The position numbers and the translations under genes were made by a program. Shown here one piece after another: positions 1 to 8,371 of a DNA stretch of 44,040 bases; positions within the stretch are counted from its first letter, which is position 1, and each line of letters starts with the position of its first letter. The notes below the pieces were generated by a model. The model saw nothing but the letters and a program-made list of their open reading frames with translations. It had not been told where the DNA came from and did no database searches. The stretch comes from UBA9619 sp964630665. Lineage in GTDB: Bacteria; Pseudomonadota; Gammaproteobacteria; Arenicellales; UBA868. The DNA lies in the NCBI GenBank assembly GCA_964630665.1, contig CAZVVN010000024.1, positions 1-44,040 on the forward strand. The letters are read 5' to 3'.

Positions 1-165
1 GTCGTGGGCAAGGCAGCGGCAATCTTTGGACCCTTCCTCATGGGTTGGGTCACCGTGACGACTGGTGATCCGCGGATCGGAATTCTATCCATTGTGGTGC
101 TGTTCTTTGGCGGGATGATGATCTTCCGGAAAGTAGAGGAACCCGATCCTGATCAGCCCGCCTGA
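1..165 (+). CDS. C-terminus of an MFS transporter, UMF1/Atg22-like (partial)
   Basis: This is the last 54 codons of a gene that begins before the window, in frame 1 and ending in TGA at 163-165. The residues show a glycine-rich helix ending (GKAAAIFGPFLMGW), a short loop (TTGDPR), a second hydrophobic helix and a charged tail (RKVEEPDPDQPA). This is the pattern of the last two helices of UMF1/Atg22-type major facilitator proteins, inner-membrane transporters of unknown substrate in bacteria. The end overlaps the convergent phosphodiesterase gene by 13 bases. Family assignment rests on a short stretch. Confidence 0.6.
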   Translation, partial: VVGKAAAIFGPFLMGWVTVTTGDPRIGILSIVVLFFGGMMIFRKVEEPDPDQPA

Positions 166-905
166 TGCCACTGGCCACGCTCGATCAACACCGCCTTGAG
201 CACCGCCGGCCGATCGGTCATCAGGCCGTCAACCCCAAGATCGAGCAGTCGGTTCATCTCATCGGGCTCATTGACGGTCCAAACATGGGTCTGCAGACCC
301 TGGCGGTTCATCGAGCGANNNNNNNNNNCTTTGATTCCGTTCCACCAGACGGGCACCTGGGCACAGGCTGCTCTCAAGGTGCCGGCAGGCAGGCCCAGGC
401 TACCGATTCTCGCCTGGGTAGTTTCGAGCGGACCCATGGAGGTACAGACCCCCGGCAGCATGGCCCGCACCCGATTCAGGCGGCGGCCGGAAAACGAGCC
501 GATACAGACACGCGCCAGTGCTTTGGCCCTGCGGAGCAGCGTGACCAGGGGCTCGACCACGGCATCAGACTTGGGATCGATGTTGAAACGAACCTCTGGA
601 AACGCTTCCAGCAGATCCTCCAGCCGCGGAATGGGTTCACGACCCGCGACTCTGGCCGGATGGATCGCAGCATAGTCCATGTGCGCGATCACACCCTGCC
701 GATCCGTCACTCGGTCCAGCCGGTCATCGTGGAACGCGAGCAACTGGCCGTCCCGCGTGCAGTGCACATCGGTCTCCAGATAAGCAAACCCCTGGCGAAC
801 AGCGCCTTCAAATGCGGCCAGTGTATTCTCGGGGCCGGCGTCTTGATCGCCCCGGTGGGCAAACGCCAGTACCCCGCTATACTCGAGAAAGGCATGCTCA
901 GGCAT
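153..905 (-). CDS. Glycerophosphodiester phosphodiesterase (GDPD family)
   Basis: Hydrolyses glycerophosphodiesters to sn-glycerol 3-phosphate and an alcohol. The hallmark HRGDQDAGPENTLAAF lies near the N-terminus, followed by ETDVHCTRDGQLLAFHDDRLDRVT, which carries the metal and catalytic residues of the TIM barrel. The family's closing block (THVWTVNEPDEMNRLLDLGVDGLMTDRP) is present. An upstream in-frame start at 1022 exists, but the family begins just before the HRG motif, so ATG at 905 is chosen (250 residues). No signal peptide is seen, so the enzyme is probably cytoplasmic. Ten N at 319-328 interrupt the region before the final block. The frame is kept across the gap, and by comparison with remembered family members about three residues may be missing. 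Convergent with the upstream transporter gene. Confidence 0.85.
   Translation of the reverse strand: MPEHAFLEYSGVLAFAHRGDQDAGPENTLAAFEGAVRQGFAYLETDVHCTRDGQLLAFHDDRLDRVTDRQGVIAHMDYAAIHPARVAGREPIPRLEDLLEAFPEVRFNIDPKSDAVVEPLVTLLRRAKALARVCIGSFSGRRLNRVRAMLPGVCTSMGPLETTQARIGSLGLPAGTLRAACAQVPVWWNGIKXXXXRSMNRQGLQTHVWTVNEPDEMNRLLDLGVDGLMTDRPAVLKAVLIERGQWHQAG
319..328. other. Assembly gap (ten N) inside the phosphodiesterase gene
   Basis: Exactly ten N, the usual filler for a scaffold join of unknown length. It falls between the PVWWNGIK and RSMNRQGL residues of the phosphodiesterase. The reading frame agrees on both sides. Confidence 0.95.
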
Positions 906-949
906 CAGAGTTTGTCTTCCATTGTGACGTACAACTACCCAGAGATCCC

Positions 950-965
950 TGTGACAAATCTCACT
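950..965. promoter_or_regulatory. Possible CRP-like site upstream of the phosphodiesterase
   Basis: TGTGA at 950-954, six bases, then TCACT at 961-965. This matches nine of the ten core positions of the CRP consensus TGTGA-N6-TCACA. Its centre lies about 52 bases upstream of the ATG at 905. Glycerophosphodiester use is often catabolite-controlled, so the placement is sensible, but one near-match can occur by chance. Confidence 0.3.
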
Positions 966-1075
966 CCAGCACAATTCGTATCGGTTGAATTCTCTACACG
1001 ACTGGGATCGCGGCGGTGGCAAGGCAAGCCGTGAACCTCAGCCCGTTGGACAGGCAAACTGAGAACGAGCAACCC

Positions 1076-1771
1076 ATGCCGCTGGTCCTCATCCCAACCT
1101 ACAATGAGCGGGACAATCTGATCCCGCTGATTGATGCTGTCCAGTCCAACTTGCCCTCAAGTCACGTGCTCATCATTGATGATAACTCACCAGACGGCAC
1201 CGGCAAGCTGGCAGCAGCAAGGGCCCGCGACGATCCTTTGGTAAATGTCATGCATCGCCAAACCAAGCAAGGCCTGGGCCGGGCTTATCTTGCCGGTTTC
1301 CGATGGGCACTGGAACGGGACTACAGTCACATCTTCGAAATGGACGCCGATTTCAGCCACGACCCGCAAGACCTGCCACGCCTGCTGATGGCAACCCGAA
1401 CAACGGATATCGCACTCGGCTGTCGTTGGATGCCTGGCGGTAGCGTTTCAGGGTGGTCATTTCGCCGATTAATGCTGAGTCGACTCGGCAATCTTTACGC
1501 ACGGACTGTTCTTGGGCTTCCGTACCGTGACCTGACCGGCGGCTTTAAGTGCTTCAGGCGACAGGCACTGCAGCACATCGACCTGGACACGGTTCTGTCC
1601 GTTGGTTACGGGTTCCAGATTGAAACCACCTGGCGTGCCCTGCAGGCCGGACTATCGGTGAGCGAGGTTCCGATTGTCTTCACCGATCGTGTCAGGGGTG
1701 ACTCCAAGATGTCGGCTTCGACCTTCAACGAGGCGCTGGTACTGGTGTGGAAATTACGGTTCGGTAGCTGA
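1076..1771 (+). CDS. Polyprenol-monophosphomannose synthase-like GT2 glycosyltransferase
   Basis: Transfers a sugar (mannose in the typical family) from a nucleotide sugar to a polyprenyl phosphate on the inner face of the membrane. The GT-A fold begins with VLIPTYNERDNL, then IIDDNSPDGTG, the metal-binding EMDADFSHDP, and the family signature DLTGGFKCFRRQAL, with SVGYGFQIE later. There is no C-terminal GtrA membrane domain, so this is the short soluble DPM1-like form (231 residues). ATG at 1076 puts the GT2 motif at residue 5; a GTG at 1031 and an ORF start at 1016 would add tails without family support. The end overlaps the convergent membrane glycosyltransferase by 18 bases. That enzyme class uses polyprenyl-phosphate sugars, so the two may act in sequence. 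Confidence 0.85.
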   Translation: MPLVLIPTYNERDNLIPLIDAVQSNLPSSHVLIIDDNSPDGTGKLAAARARDDPLVNVMHRQTKQGLGRAYLAGFRWALERDYSHIFEMDADFSHDPQDLPRLLMATRTTDIALGCRWMPGGSVSGWSFRRLMLSRLGNLYARTVLGLPYRDLTGGFKCFRRQALQHIDLDTVLSVGYGFQIETTWRALQAGLSVSEVPIVFTDRVRGDSKMSASTFNEALVLVWKLRFGS

Positions 1772-3049
1772 CTCTCCAAGCATGGCCCGACCGGACATCA
1801 GCAGACAATAGCTGTACAGCCATATACCGAGGCCAGCAAGCCCAATGGAATCCTGTGCCAGAGTACCATCAGGCAACAGTTGTACCGAAAACTTCAGCCC
1901 TATCAGGCTGGATAAAACTGCCAGAGCGGCGAGTTTCACCACAGAGCGGGCGAGTACGGCATCCTGCCAGCAGAAAACCAGCAGCGCGTAGAACCCGATG
2001 AAATGGGGTTTGGACGACTGCGGGCCGATCAGGATAAACGCCGTGTAGTACAACATTCCGAGAACAAAGAGCTGGCCCCTACATCGCCGGGTCAGTGGAA
2101 TCAACAACAGCCCGAAAAAAACACACAGGCCCAACAGAACATAATTCGACGGGACAGAACGACCCAGCCTCGATGCCAGGATGCGATACAGTGACTGGTT
2201 CTTTTTTGCATATTTGCTGTGCCGGTCATGCCACCAATGGATCTTGGAAGGCGACGCCGAGAGCGTTAGTCGGTAGTGCTCTTTGAGATAACCGAATACT
2301 TCATCACTGGCAGGTACTGCCTTGAACTGCCCAAGGGGGACAACGCCGTTCTTTGGTAATACGGCCCCCGGGACAGAAAATTCTGGGGCCGAAAAGGTGC
2401 CCGTCACTGCGTACTTGAAGGCGTCCGGCATCATCACAAGACCGGCCAGAACTGTCACAAACACTGCAGCAGAACGCCATCGCCCAGTCAGAACAGGCAA
2501 CAGAAACATAAACAAAGGGTTGGCCTTGAGTCCTGCCGCAACCGCCATCAGCCCGACACCTTTGAATGAGCGAGCCGGGAAACAGGCGAGTCCGAAGACT
2601 ATCAGTCCGAATATGAGAATGTCGGTCTGCTGGTTGTTGAATACAGCCAGAATCGATCGCACGGCAAATATGACGCTCAAGGTGATCACCACAAACCGCT
2701 CACGGCCTGGAGCCAGGAGTTGGTTGTGACAGACTTGGAGCGCGCCGGCGAGTACAACGACATTGGCCAGAAAGAACAAGACCTTGGCCGTGGTATAACC
2801 CAGGGGATAGAGCGGCATCAGCAGCAACGCTGCAAATGTCGGGTAAGTAAAAAGGTTCGACTCGACGACATGCACCTGCAACCCGTGGAGGTAGCGAAAG
2901 GTCGCGGCCCAGTAAACGTCGAAATCGCCGTCCTGCAAAAGATAGCGATAAAAAAGCACTGCGATCACAAATGCCACGACGCCCAGGAATAGCCAGCAGG
3001 CCAACAGACGAGGGAGAACTGACCTTGGCTGAGCAGGATCCCGGATCAT
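1754..3049 (-). CDS. GT87-like (DUF2029) polytopic membrane glycosyltransferase
   Basis: A 431-residue inner-membrane protein with an N-terminal helix (LACWLFLGVVAFVIAVLFY) and about nine more hydrophobic segments. After the first helix comes DGDFDVYWAATFRYLHG, the acidic loop of GT-C mannosyltransferases, and then FTYPTFAALLLMPL, a recognisable GT87/DUF2029 block. These enzymes take a sugar from a polyprenyl-phosphate donor on the outer face of the membrane. Its convergent neighbour makes such donors. The acceptor is not evident, since no other envelope polysaccharide genes are here. Start chosen at the first ATG, which precedes the first membrane segment by about 15 residues. Confidence 0.75.
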   Translation of the reverse strand: MIRDPAQPRSVLPRLLACWLFLGVVAFVIAVLFYRYLLQDGDFDVYWAATFRYLHGLQVHVVESNLFTYPTFAALLLMPLYPLGYTTAKVLFFLANVVVLAGALQVCHNQLLAPGRERFVVITLSVIFAVRSILAVFNNQQTDILIFGLIVFGLACFPARSFKGVGLMAVAAGLKANPLFMFLLPVLTGRWRSAAVFVTVLAGLVMMPDAFKYAVTGTFSAPEFSVPGAVLPKNGVVPLGQFKAVPASDEVFGYLKEHYRLTLSASPSKIHWWHDRHSKYAKKNQSLYRILASRLGRSVPSNYVLLGLCVFFGLLLIPLTRRCRGQLFVLGMLYYTAFILIGPQSSKPHFIGFYALLVFCWQDAVLARSVVKLAALAVLSSLIGLKFSVQLLPDGTLAQDSIGLAGLGIWLYSYCLLMSGRAMLGESATEP

Positions 3050-3141
3050 CGGTACCAGCCAGAGACTATGATCAGGCGGGTGTACCCAACATTAAGGGCC
3101 GACCAACTCGCAGTAAAGGTGCCCGGTCACCGTCCAGAATC

Positions 3142-3591
3142 TCAGGCCGGTTTGTGGCGCAGTTTAGCTGCGACGAAACTTTTCTGCGGGATGTGCAGCA
3201 GCCGTTGTATTTTGCGCATCAGATGGAGTTCATGGTCATCCAGTCGGCCATCGGCGTAGACCACCTGCCACATTTTCTCGACCAGCGCGACCCGCTGTTC
3301 AGACGACCATGTCTGGTTGATCAGGGACGTAAATCCATGCAGGTCAATGGCCTCTCGTGCCTGTGACTCGGCCAGGGAGTGCAGTTGCGCCGACTCTTCA
3401 GTGGTCAGGTTAAATTGCTCCCGTACCAGGTTCTGGATAAGCGCACTCTCGCCATTACTCAGATCATAGTCCGACAGTGCCGCCTCAAAGAGCAGAGCTG
3501 ACGCCGCCAGACGCAGTTCGTGATCAGGGTGCACACCGCTGTCGTTGGTCTCAAGTTTTTCGGCAAAGAACTGCCGGATCGCATCAATCAT
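3142..3591 (-). CDS. TerB-family protein
   Basis: A 149-residue, mostly helical and acidic protein of the TerB (tellurite-resistance TerB) family. It shows the ALLFEAALSDYDLSNGESALIQNLV block and the repeat-like VEKMWQVVYADGRLDDHELHLMRKI block, each with the D/E cluster thought to bind metal. The second block (YADG.LD.HE) is the most diagnostic. ATG at 3591 is preferred over an ORF start at 3609. It is an isolated gene with no terZACDE partners, so tellurite resistance should not be inferred. Such single TerB proteins are common in gammaproteobacteria and their role is unknown. Confidence 0.8.
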   Translation of the reverse strand: MIDAIRQFFAEKLETNDSGVHPDHELRLAASALLFEAALSDYDLSNGESALIQNLVREQFNLTTEESAQLHSLAESQAREAIDLHGFTSLINQTWSSEQRVALVEKMWQVVYADGRLDDHELHLMRKIQRLLHIPQKSFVAAKLRHKPA

Positions 3592-3633
3592 GCAGCTGCT
3601 CTTGAGCAAGAGTAGCTGGCTGAATGCTATGGA

Positions 3634-4647
3634 TCATCCGGCCGACACGGTACCGGCACCGCCTTGGAGGCGTGCCGCCATCAGGCAGAGGATCTCCCAC
3701 AACATCTGGGCACCGTTCAGCGCGGTCGTGTTCGCGCTGTCGAACGGAGGAGACACTTCTACAACATCGCCGCCGACAATGTTGATGCCGGTCAACCCAC
3801 GCAGCATCTGCTGGGCCTCGTAGCTGGTAAATCCACCGACTTCCGGCGTACCGGTTCCAGGCGCATAGACCGGGTCCATGCCGTCGACGTCGAAACTGAC
3901 ATAGGTCGGGCCGTCACCGATGATCTCTCTGGCTCTGGCGATGGCCCCATCGATGCCCATGGCATAGAGCTCCTCGATGTGAATGACGGTCATACCCGAC
4001 TCATAGCTGAATCCCCACAACGGTTCCGCTGGACCGCGGATTCCGATCTGGACGGTTCGTTCCGGATCGAGCACACCGTCTTCTACAGCTACTCTGAAGG
4101 GACCGCCATGATGGTGCTTGTGTCCAAAGAGCTCCGGGCCGGTATCACAATGCGCATCGAAGTGGACCATGCCGACCGACTCGCCCAACTGGTGTGAGAT
4201 CGCCCGCAGTATCGGCAGACTGATACAGTGATCCCCACCGGCCGACAATGGCATAACACCGGCTTTCACAACTTTGTCATAAAACTGCTCGATCTCCTCT
4301 ATGGCCCGGTCCAGTGCATAGACGCCTTCAATCGGTACATCGCCGAGATCGGCAACCCGAGCCTGGTCATAGGGTTTCACCCCGGTCTGATAGTTGATTC
4401 GTCCCATCAGAGTCGATTGCTCGCGCAGGGCGCGGGGTCCGTGACGAGCACCGGGCCGGTTCGTTACGCCGCCGTCAAACGGTACGCCAACGAGCCCCAC
4501 GTCAACATCGTGCCAATCCGAATCTGTTTCCCGGAGCGACTGACGCATAAAAGTCGCCACACCAGTGTATCGCGGTCGATAGTCTTCCCCCCATGCTGCC
4601 AACCGTTCGGCGGGGACCCCGCTCATTTCCCCGGTTTTATCACTCAT
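3634..4647 (-). CDS. Ureohydrolase: agmatinase / guanidinobutyrase-type
   Basis: A dimanganese hydrolase that releases urea from a guanidino compound. All ureohydrolase metal motifs are present: GGDHCISLP, HFDAHCDT and SFDVDGMDPVYAPGTGTPE. The HKHHHGGPFRVAVEDG stretch resembles the agmatinase, guanidinobutyrase and guanidinopropionase branch more than arginase. ATG at 4647 (MSDKTGEM) gives 337 residues, slightly longer than SpeB because of an N-terminal extension; the ORF can open at 4722, but those residues look unrelated. It stands alone between TerB and a divergent kinase-like gene, without polyamine biosynthesis genes, so guanidino-compound catabolism is as likely as putrescine synthesis. 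The exact substrate cannot be fixed from sequence. Confidence 0.85.
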   Translation of the reverse strand: MSDKTGEMSGVPAERLAAWGEDYRPRYTGVATFMRQSLRETDSDWHDVDVGLVGVPFDGGVTNRPGARHGPRALREQSTLMGRINYQTGVKPYDQARVADLGDVPIEGVYALDRAIEEIEQFYDKVVKAGVMPLSAGGDHCISLPILRAISHQLGESVGMVHFDAHCDTGPELFGHKHHHGGPFRVAVEDGVLDPERTVQIGIRGPAEPLWGFSYESGMTVIHIEELYAMGIDGAIARAREIIGDGPTYVSFDVDGMDPVYAPGTGTPEVGGFTSYEAQQMLRGLTGINIVGGDVVEVSPPFDSANTTALNGAQMLWEILCLMAARLQGGAGTVSAG

Positions 4648-4749
4648 GCGCGTTGTTCCCAAGATCCATCCCTTGACCGGACCCAACCATACTCTATGAT
4701 GCACAACGTGGAAAGGGACCACTTTCGAATTCCGGGATAAGCTTCGGTT

Positions 4750-5328
4750 GTGAAAACATCCCGGGGTACCCCGATCAGGATCGTCGTGACCGGCAGCGAG
4801 TGCACTGGCAAGACTACCCTGGCCGCTGACATTGCGACGCGCCTCTCAGTCCCCTGCTCAGAGGAAGGAGCACGGGTTTACCTCCAGAGAATCCGTCGCC
4901 CTCTGACGGCTGCCGACATCGAACCGATCGCACACCTGCAGATCGAGTTCGAGGATCGGGCAATACGGGCATCCGAACACTTGGTGATCCTCGACACCGA
5001 TCTTGTGTCTACCGTAGTCTACAGTCGCCAGTACCACCAGCACTGCCCACAGTGGATCGTACGGCAGGTCATCGAACGACAGGCCGACCTTTATTTGTTG
5101 TGCAGCACAGACCTGCCCTGGGTCGAAGAAGAACTGCAACGGGGCCAGGGTACGGCTGAACAACGGCATCGGGTACATCAGGCTTTTGTGTCTGAACTGG
5201 ACCGTGTCCAAGCCCGCTACCAGCCGGTCAAAGGCCTTGGCGAAGAAAGGGCAAGGTGCGCTCTGGCGTTCATTGCAGAGCACTTTGACATTCGCGAACA
5301 GTTACACGAGCCGGCCACAGAGCCTTAA
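4750..5328 (+). CDS. NadR-kinase-like P-loop ATPase (AAA_28)
   Basis: A 192-residue P-loop protein. Walker A is GSECTGKTTL at residues 15-24, followed by EEGARVYLQ, a conserved block of the ribosylnicotinamide-kinase domain of NadR. ILDTDLVSTVVYS provides the Walker-B-like aspartate and LYLLCSTDLPWVEE precedes the lid. Only the kinase half of NadR is present, with no HTH and no adenylyltransferase domain. The likely reaction is phosphorylation of nicotinamide riboside or a similar small molecule in the cytoplasm. The start is GTG. A nicotinamidase gene lies 6 kb away, which would fit NAD salvage, but no pnuC transporter is seen. Substrate is inferred only from fold similarity. Confidence 0.7.
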   Translation: MKTSRGTPIRIVVTGSECTGKTTLAADIATRLSVPCSEEGARVYLQRIRRPLTAADIEPIAHLQIEFEDRAIRASEHLVILDTDLVSTVVYSRQYHQHCPQWIVRQVIERQADLYLLCSTDLPWVEEELQRGQGTAEQRHRVHQAFVSELDRVQARYQPVKGLGEERARCALAFIAEHFDIREQLHEPATEP

Positions 5329-5435
5329 GCTTGGTCGTTGCACCGAACCAACCTGGCTCGACCCCCTTGCTTTCACAGTTGAAACGTCGGGCCCGCCGCT
5401 TCATCATTGGTCAATCATCACGAGGAAATTCTGTT

Positions 5436-5981
5436 TTGAAAAAGACCATGCTGTTCACTGCAGCAGCCGTGCTACTGGTGTCATTTGAAGTAACAGGCGA
5501 ATCCAACTGCCCGACCAGTCTCGACTTCACCAAACGTTATCTCGCCAGCGAGACATCCGTACGATTGTGCGACGAGTATGCCGGTAAGGTCCTGCTGGTC
5601 GTCAATACAGCGAGCTTCTGCGGTTTTACCAAACAGTACGAGAGCCTTGAATCACTTTACCACCGCTACCATGAAGCCGGCTTCGCCGTACTGGGATTTC
5701 CGTCCAACGACTTTTTTCAGGAACCCCGCTCGGAGAACAAGGTCAAGGAATTCTGCCAGCTCACCTATGACGTCAAATTCCCGATGTTCGAGAAGTCACG
5801 AGTTGCCAAGAGCAATGCTGAACCGCTCTACCGCACCATCGCCGAGGAGGCTGGTCAATATCCCCGCTGGAATTTTCACAAGTACCTGCTTGACCGAAAC
5901 GGTCGAGTTGTCGGCAGCTATGGCAGTTCGGTCCGCCCCGACGACGAGGGGTTGTTGTCTAAGATTGAATCTCTGCTCTAG
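5436..5981 (+). CDS. Secreted glutathione/thioredoxin peroxidase (GPx family)
   Basis: Reduces peroxides with a catalytic cysteine. The peroxidatic Cys lies in NTASFCGFTKQYESL and the Trp-Asn pair in PRWNFHKYLLDRNG. The usual catalytic Gln (FP.NQF) is replaced by Asp in GFPSNDFFQEP. The N-terminus has two lysines, a hydrophobic core (LFTAAAVLLVSF) and a following Cys, so export is likely. The start is decided by the ribosome-binding site: GAGGA at 5422-5426 lies nine bases before a TTG at 5436, whereas ATG at 5448 is too far from it. Length is 181 residues. It follows the kinase-like gene by about 110 bases. Confidence 0.85.
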   Translation: MKKTMLFTAAAVLLVSFEVTGESNCPTSLDFTKRYLASETSVRLCDEYAGKVLLVVNTASFCGFTKQYESLESLYHRYHEAGFAVLGFPSNDFFQEPRSENKVKEFCQLTYDVKFPMFEKSRVAKSNAEPLYRTIAEEAGQYPRWNFHKYLLDRNGRVVGSYGSSVRPDDEGLLSKIESLL

Positions 5982-6043
5982 AACTGTGATCCTGTAGTGA
6001 CGGTCAGCCAGAGCGCCAGGTACTCGTTGCCGGAAGAAACACC

Positions 6044-6871
6044 GTGAACCTCGTCGTGTTTACAGATCTCGATGGCACACTGCTCGGCTCAGATCAGGCT
6101 CTCAGCCCGGCCAACCGGCGAGCCCTAGAGAGGCTCGGCACTGAGAGCATCACACGGGTGGTCATAACCGGACGGTCTCTCTATTCGACCCGCCGGGTAC
6201 TCGACCGTCATTTCCCGATTGACCTGCTGGTAACTTCGTCCGGAGCGGGCATCTTCAGCTTTCCCGACCTGGACCTGCTGGCCAGCCACGCACTGACGCC
6301 AGCCGAGGTCACTCGGGCTGCTTCGGTACTGCTGGAGTTCGAGTTGGATTTCATGGTGCACGAGCCGGTACCCGACAACCACCGGTTCCGCTGGCATCGG
6401 TGCACGGCGAGCAATGAAGACTTCGACCGCCGCCTGTCACTTTACGAAGGTCACCATCGTCCAATGCGCGAACCACTTCACCAGACTCACCAGGCGACCC
6501 AGCTACTGGCCATCTGCACGGCCGACAACAGTGACGAGCTGCACGGGGCTTTGCAGGAAAGACTGAACGAACTGACGGTCATCCGCACCACCTCACCGCT
6601 GGACCATCGGTCAATCTGGTATGAGATCTTCCCCAACAATGTTTCCAAATCAGAGGCCGCGGCCTGGCTCTGCCGCCAGAACAAATTGGATGCGGGCAGC
6701 GCCCTCGTGGTCGGCAATGACTACAATGACCTGGACCTGCTGCACTGGGCAACAAACGCCCGGGTCGTTGCCAATGCGCCTGCTGATCTGACCGACCACT
6801 TCCAGACCGTCGTCGACCACGACCGGGACGGCTTCAGTGAAGCGGTCTGCGATTGGCTGGAAAGCGGGTGA
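6044..6871 (+). CDS. HAD-IIB (Cof-type) sugar-phosphatase-like hydrolase
   Basis: A 275-residue HAD phosphatase. Motif I is FTDLDGTLLGSD with both aspartates, motif II is VITGRS, the conserved lysine lies near NNVSKSEAA, and motif III/IV is VVGNDYNDLDLLHWA. The cap between motifs II and III is the IIB type, related to mannosyl-3-phosphoglycerate and sucrose-phosphate phosphatases. It begins with GTG and has GGAAGA about nine bases upstream. No matching synthase is nearby, so the substrate is unknown. Confidence 0.8.
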   Translation: MNLVVFTDLDGTLLGSDQALSPANRRALERLGTESITRVVITGRSLYSTRRVLDRHFPIDLLVTSSGAGIFSFPDLDLLASHALTPAEVTRAASVLLEFELDFMVHEPVPDNHRFRWHRCTASNEDFDRRLSLYEGHHRPMREPLHQTHQATQLLAICTADNSDELHGALQERLNELTVIRTTSPLDHRSIWYEIFPNNVSKSEAAAWLCRQNKLDAGSALVVGNDYNDLDLLHWATNARVVANAPADLTDHFQTVVDHDRDGFSEAVCDWLESG

Positions 6872-6900
6872 TTCCTGATCGAACCCGATCACCGCACGGG

Positions 6901-7665
6901 CTAATAGATTAGTTCACCTTTGACGAATGCCCGGGCCTGGGCTGAGCGGGCCTCGCCCAGAAAACGCGTTACCGGCGAGTGCTCGATGAGACGCCCGTTG
7001 TGCAGGAAAATTACCTCGTCAGCGAGCCGTCGAACCTGGCCCAGGTCATGGCTCACCATGATGATCTTGGCCCCGCCGCCATCGATTCTGAGAATAAGGT
7101 CCTCGACCATGCGGGTCGCAGCAGGATCCAGATGAACGACTGGCTCATCCAGGAACAGCACCCTGGGCTGTAGTGCCCAGGCCCGGGCCAGAGCCAAACG
7201 CTGCTGCTCACCTCCGGACAGGACCCGAGCCGGGCGACTGGCGATACTGTCCAGCCCGGTCGCTTCGAGTACCCGTGCTGTGCGTTCCCGAATCGTACTC
7301 CGGTCAAGACCCTGCACGGACAGAGCAAACTCAACGTTGGCCCGGGCAGACCGGCGCAGGTGGATCGGGTTCTGAAAGACCATCGCCTGCTGCCGGCGTT
7401 GCTGGCGGGAAGAGCCCGCGGCCCAGCGGATACTGCCCGCACTGGGCTGCAACAAGCCGTGACACAAGCGCAACAGGACACTCTTGCCCGCACCGTTGGG
7501 GCCCACGATGCAAGTTCGCTTACCGGCTCCGAGGGTGAAACTGACATCTTTCAGGAGCCACTGATCCCTAACGGCGTAACCCAGGCCGTCAACTTCGAGC
7601 GGCAGAATATCCGGGCCTGACTTTCCACAATCATCCCGTTTGCCGGCTCCCTGGAGATTTGCCAT
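6901..7665 (-). CDS. tupC: ABC transporter ATPase, TupC/WtpC-like (tungstate/molybdate)
   Basis: A 254-residue ATPase with Walker A GPNGAGKSVLL, Q-loop VFQNP, signature LSGGEQQRLALARA, Walker B VLFLDEP and switch histidine VSHD. The D-loop is VHLDP rather than the usual S.LDP. It starts one base after the stop of the permease gene, so the two are translationally coupled. Its partner permease is of the TupB type, hence the tungstate/molybdate assignment. Context supports a need for these metals, since three molybdenum-enzyme loci lie in the window (XdhC, MocA, IorAB). No C-terminal TOBE/MOP domain is present, unlike ModC. Confidence 0.7.
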   Translation of the reverse strand: MANLQGAGKRDDCGKSGPDILPLEVDGLGYAVRDQWLLKDVSFTLGAGKRTCIVGPNGAGKSVLLRLCHGLLQPSAGSIRWAAGSSRQQRRQQAMVFQNPIHLRRSARANVEFALSVQGLDRSTIRERTARVLEATGLDSIASRPARVLSGGEQQRLALARAWALQPRVLFLDEPVVHLDPAATRMVEDLILRIDGGGAKIIMVSHDLGQVRRLADEVIFLHNGRLIEHSPVTRFLGEARSAQARAFVKGELIY

Positions 7666-7666
7666 G

Positions 7667-8371
7667 TTAGCCCTCGACTCGGGCAGCGATTGCCTGGGCC
7701 AGCACGGACAGCCCGTTGATGAGGATCACGATACTGAGCAGCACAATGCCCAGGCCAAGCGCCAGGGCCAGGTTCCCCTTGCTGGTTTCAAGGGCAATGG
7801 TCGTCGTCATGACACGAGTCACATGGTTGATGTTGCCACCGACGATGATCACTGCACCCACTTCAGCGCTAGCGCGGCCGAAACCTGCCAGCACCGCAGT
7901 CAGCAGGCTGTAGCGGCCATCGCGTAGCAACGTGAAAATGGCCCGATAAGGCCGTACCCCCAGGGAATCCAACTGCTCTCGATATTCCCTGTACAGATCC
8001 TCGACAGTCTGGCGGGTCAGTGCGGCAATGATCGGCGTGACCAGAACACACTGGGCGATGGCCATAGCTGCCGGGGTATAGAGCAGCCCATACTCGCCCA
8101 GCGGACCGGCTCGTGAAAGCAGCAGATAAACCACCAGGCCCACGACCACTGGTGGCAGACCCATCATTGCGTTCAACACAACTACCACTGCGGCTTTGCC
8201 GGGAAAACGGTAGATCGCAACGGCTGCCCCCAGCGGTAACCCGATCAATGCGGCCAGCGCCACTGCCAACAGACTGATCTGCAGAGACAGCTGCACAATC
8301 TCAACAAGATCCGGATCGAGGCCCGAGATAAGGTCAAGCGCGATCAGGAAAGACTGTGAAAGTTCACTCAT
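7667..8371 (-). CDS. tupB: ABC transporter permease, TupB/WtpB-like (tungstate/molybdate)
   Basis: A 234-residue inner-membrane permease with about five or six hydrophobic segments and the BPD_transp_1 fold. The cytoplasmic coupling loop reads EQLDSLGVRPYRAIFTLLRDGRYSLLTAVLAGFGRASAEVGAV, and ending a helix in GRA.AEVGA is characteristic of TupB-like permeases. The next segment, VGGNINHVTRVMTTTIALETSKGN, is also strongly TupB-like. The binding protein TupA, usually the first gene, is absent; the 207 bases upstream to argB hold no convincing gene. Either TupA is elsewhere or the system borrows one. Confidence 0.75.
   Translation of the reverse strand: MSELSQSFLIALDLISGLDPDLVEIVQLSLQISLLAVALAALIGLPLGAAVAIYRFPGKAAVVVVLNAMMGLPPVVVGLVVYLLLSRAGPLGEYGLLYTPAAMAIAQCVLVTPIIAALTRQTVEDLYREYREQLDSLGVRPYRAIFTLLRDGRYSLLTAVLAGFGRASAEVGAVIIVGGNINHVTRVMTTTIALETSKGNLALALGLGIVLLSIVILINGLSVLAQAIAARVEG

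Noticed and set aside
165..1034. 289-codon ORF on the plus strand over the phosphodiesterase gene
   Set aside because: It is the antisense shadow of a clear GDPD gene and contains no domain motif.
3142..3591. Tellurite-resistance operon
   Set aside because: Only a lone TerB-family gene is present; no other ter genes accompany it.
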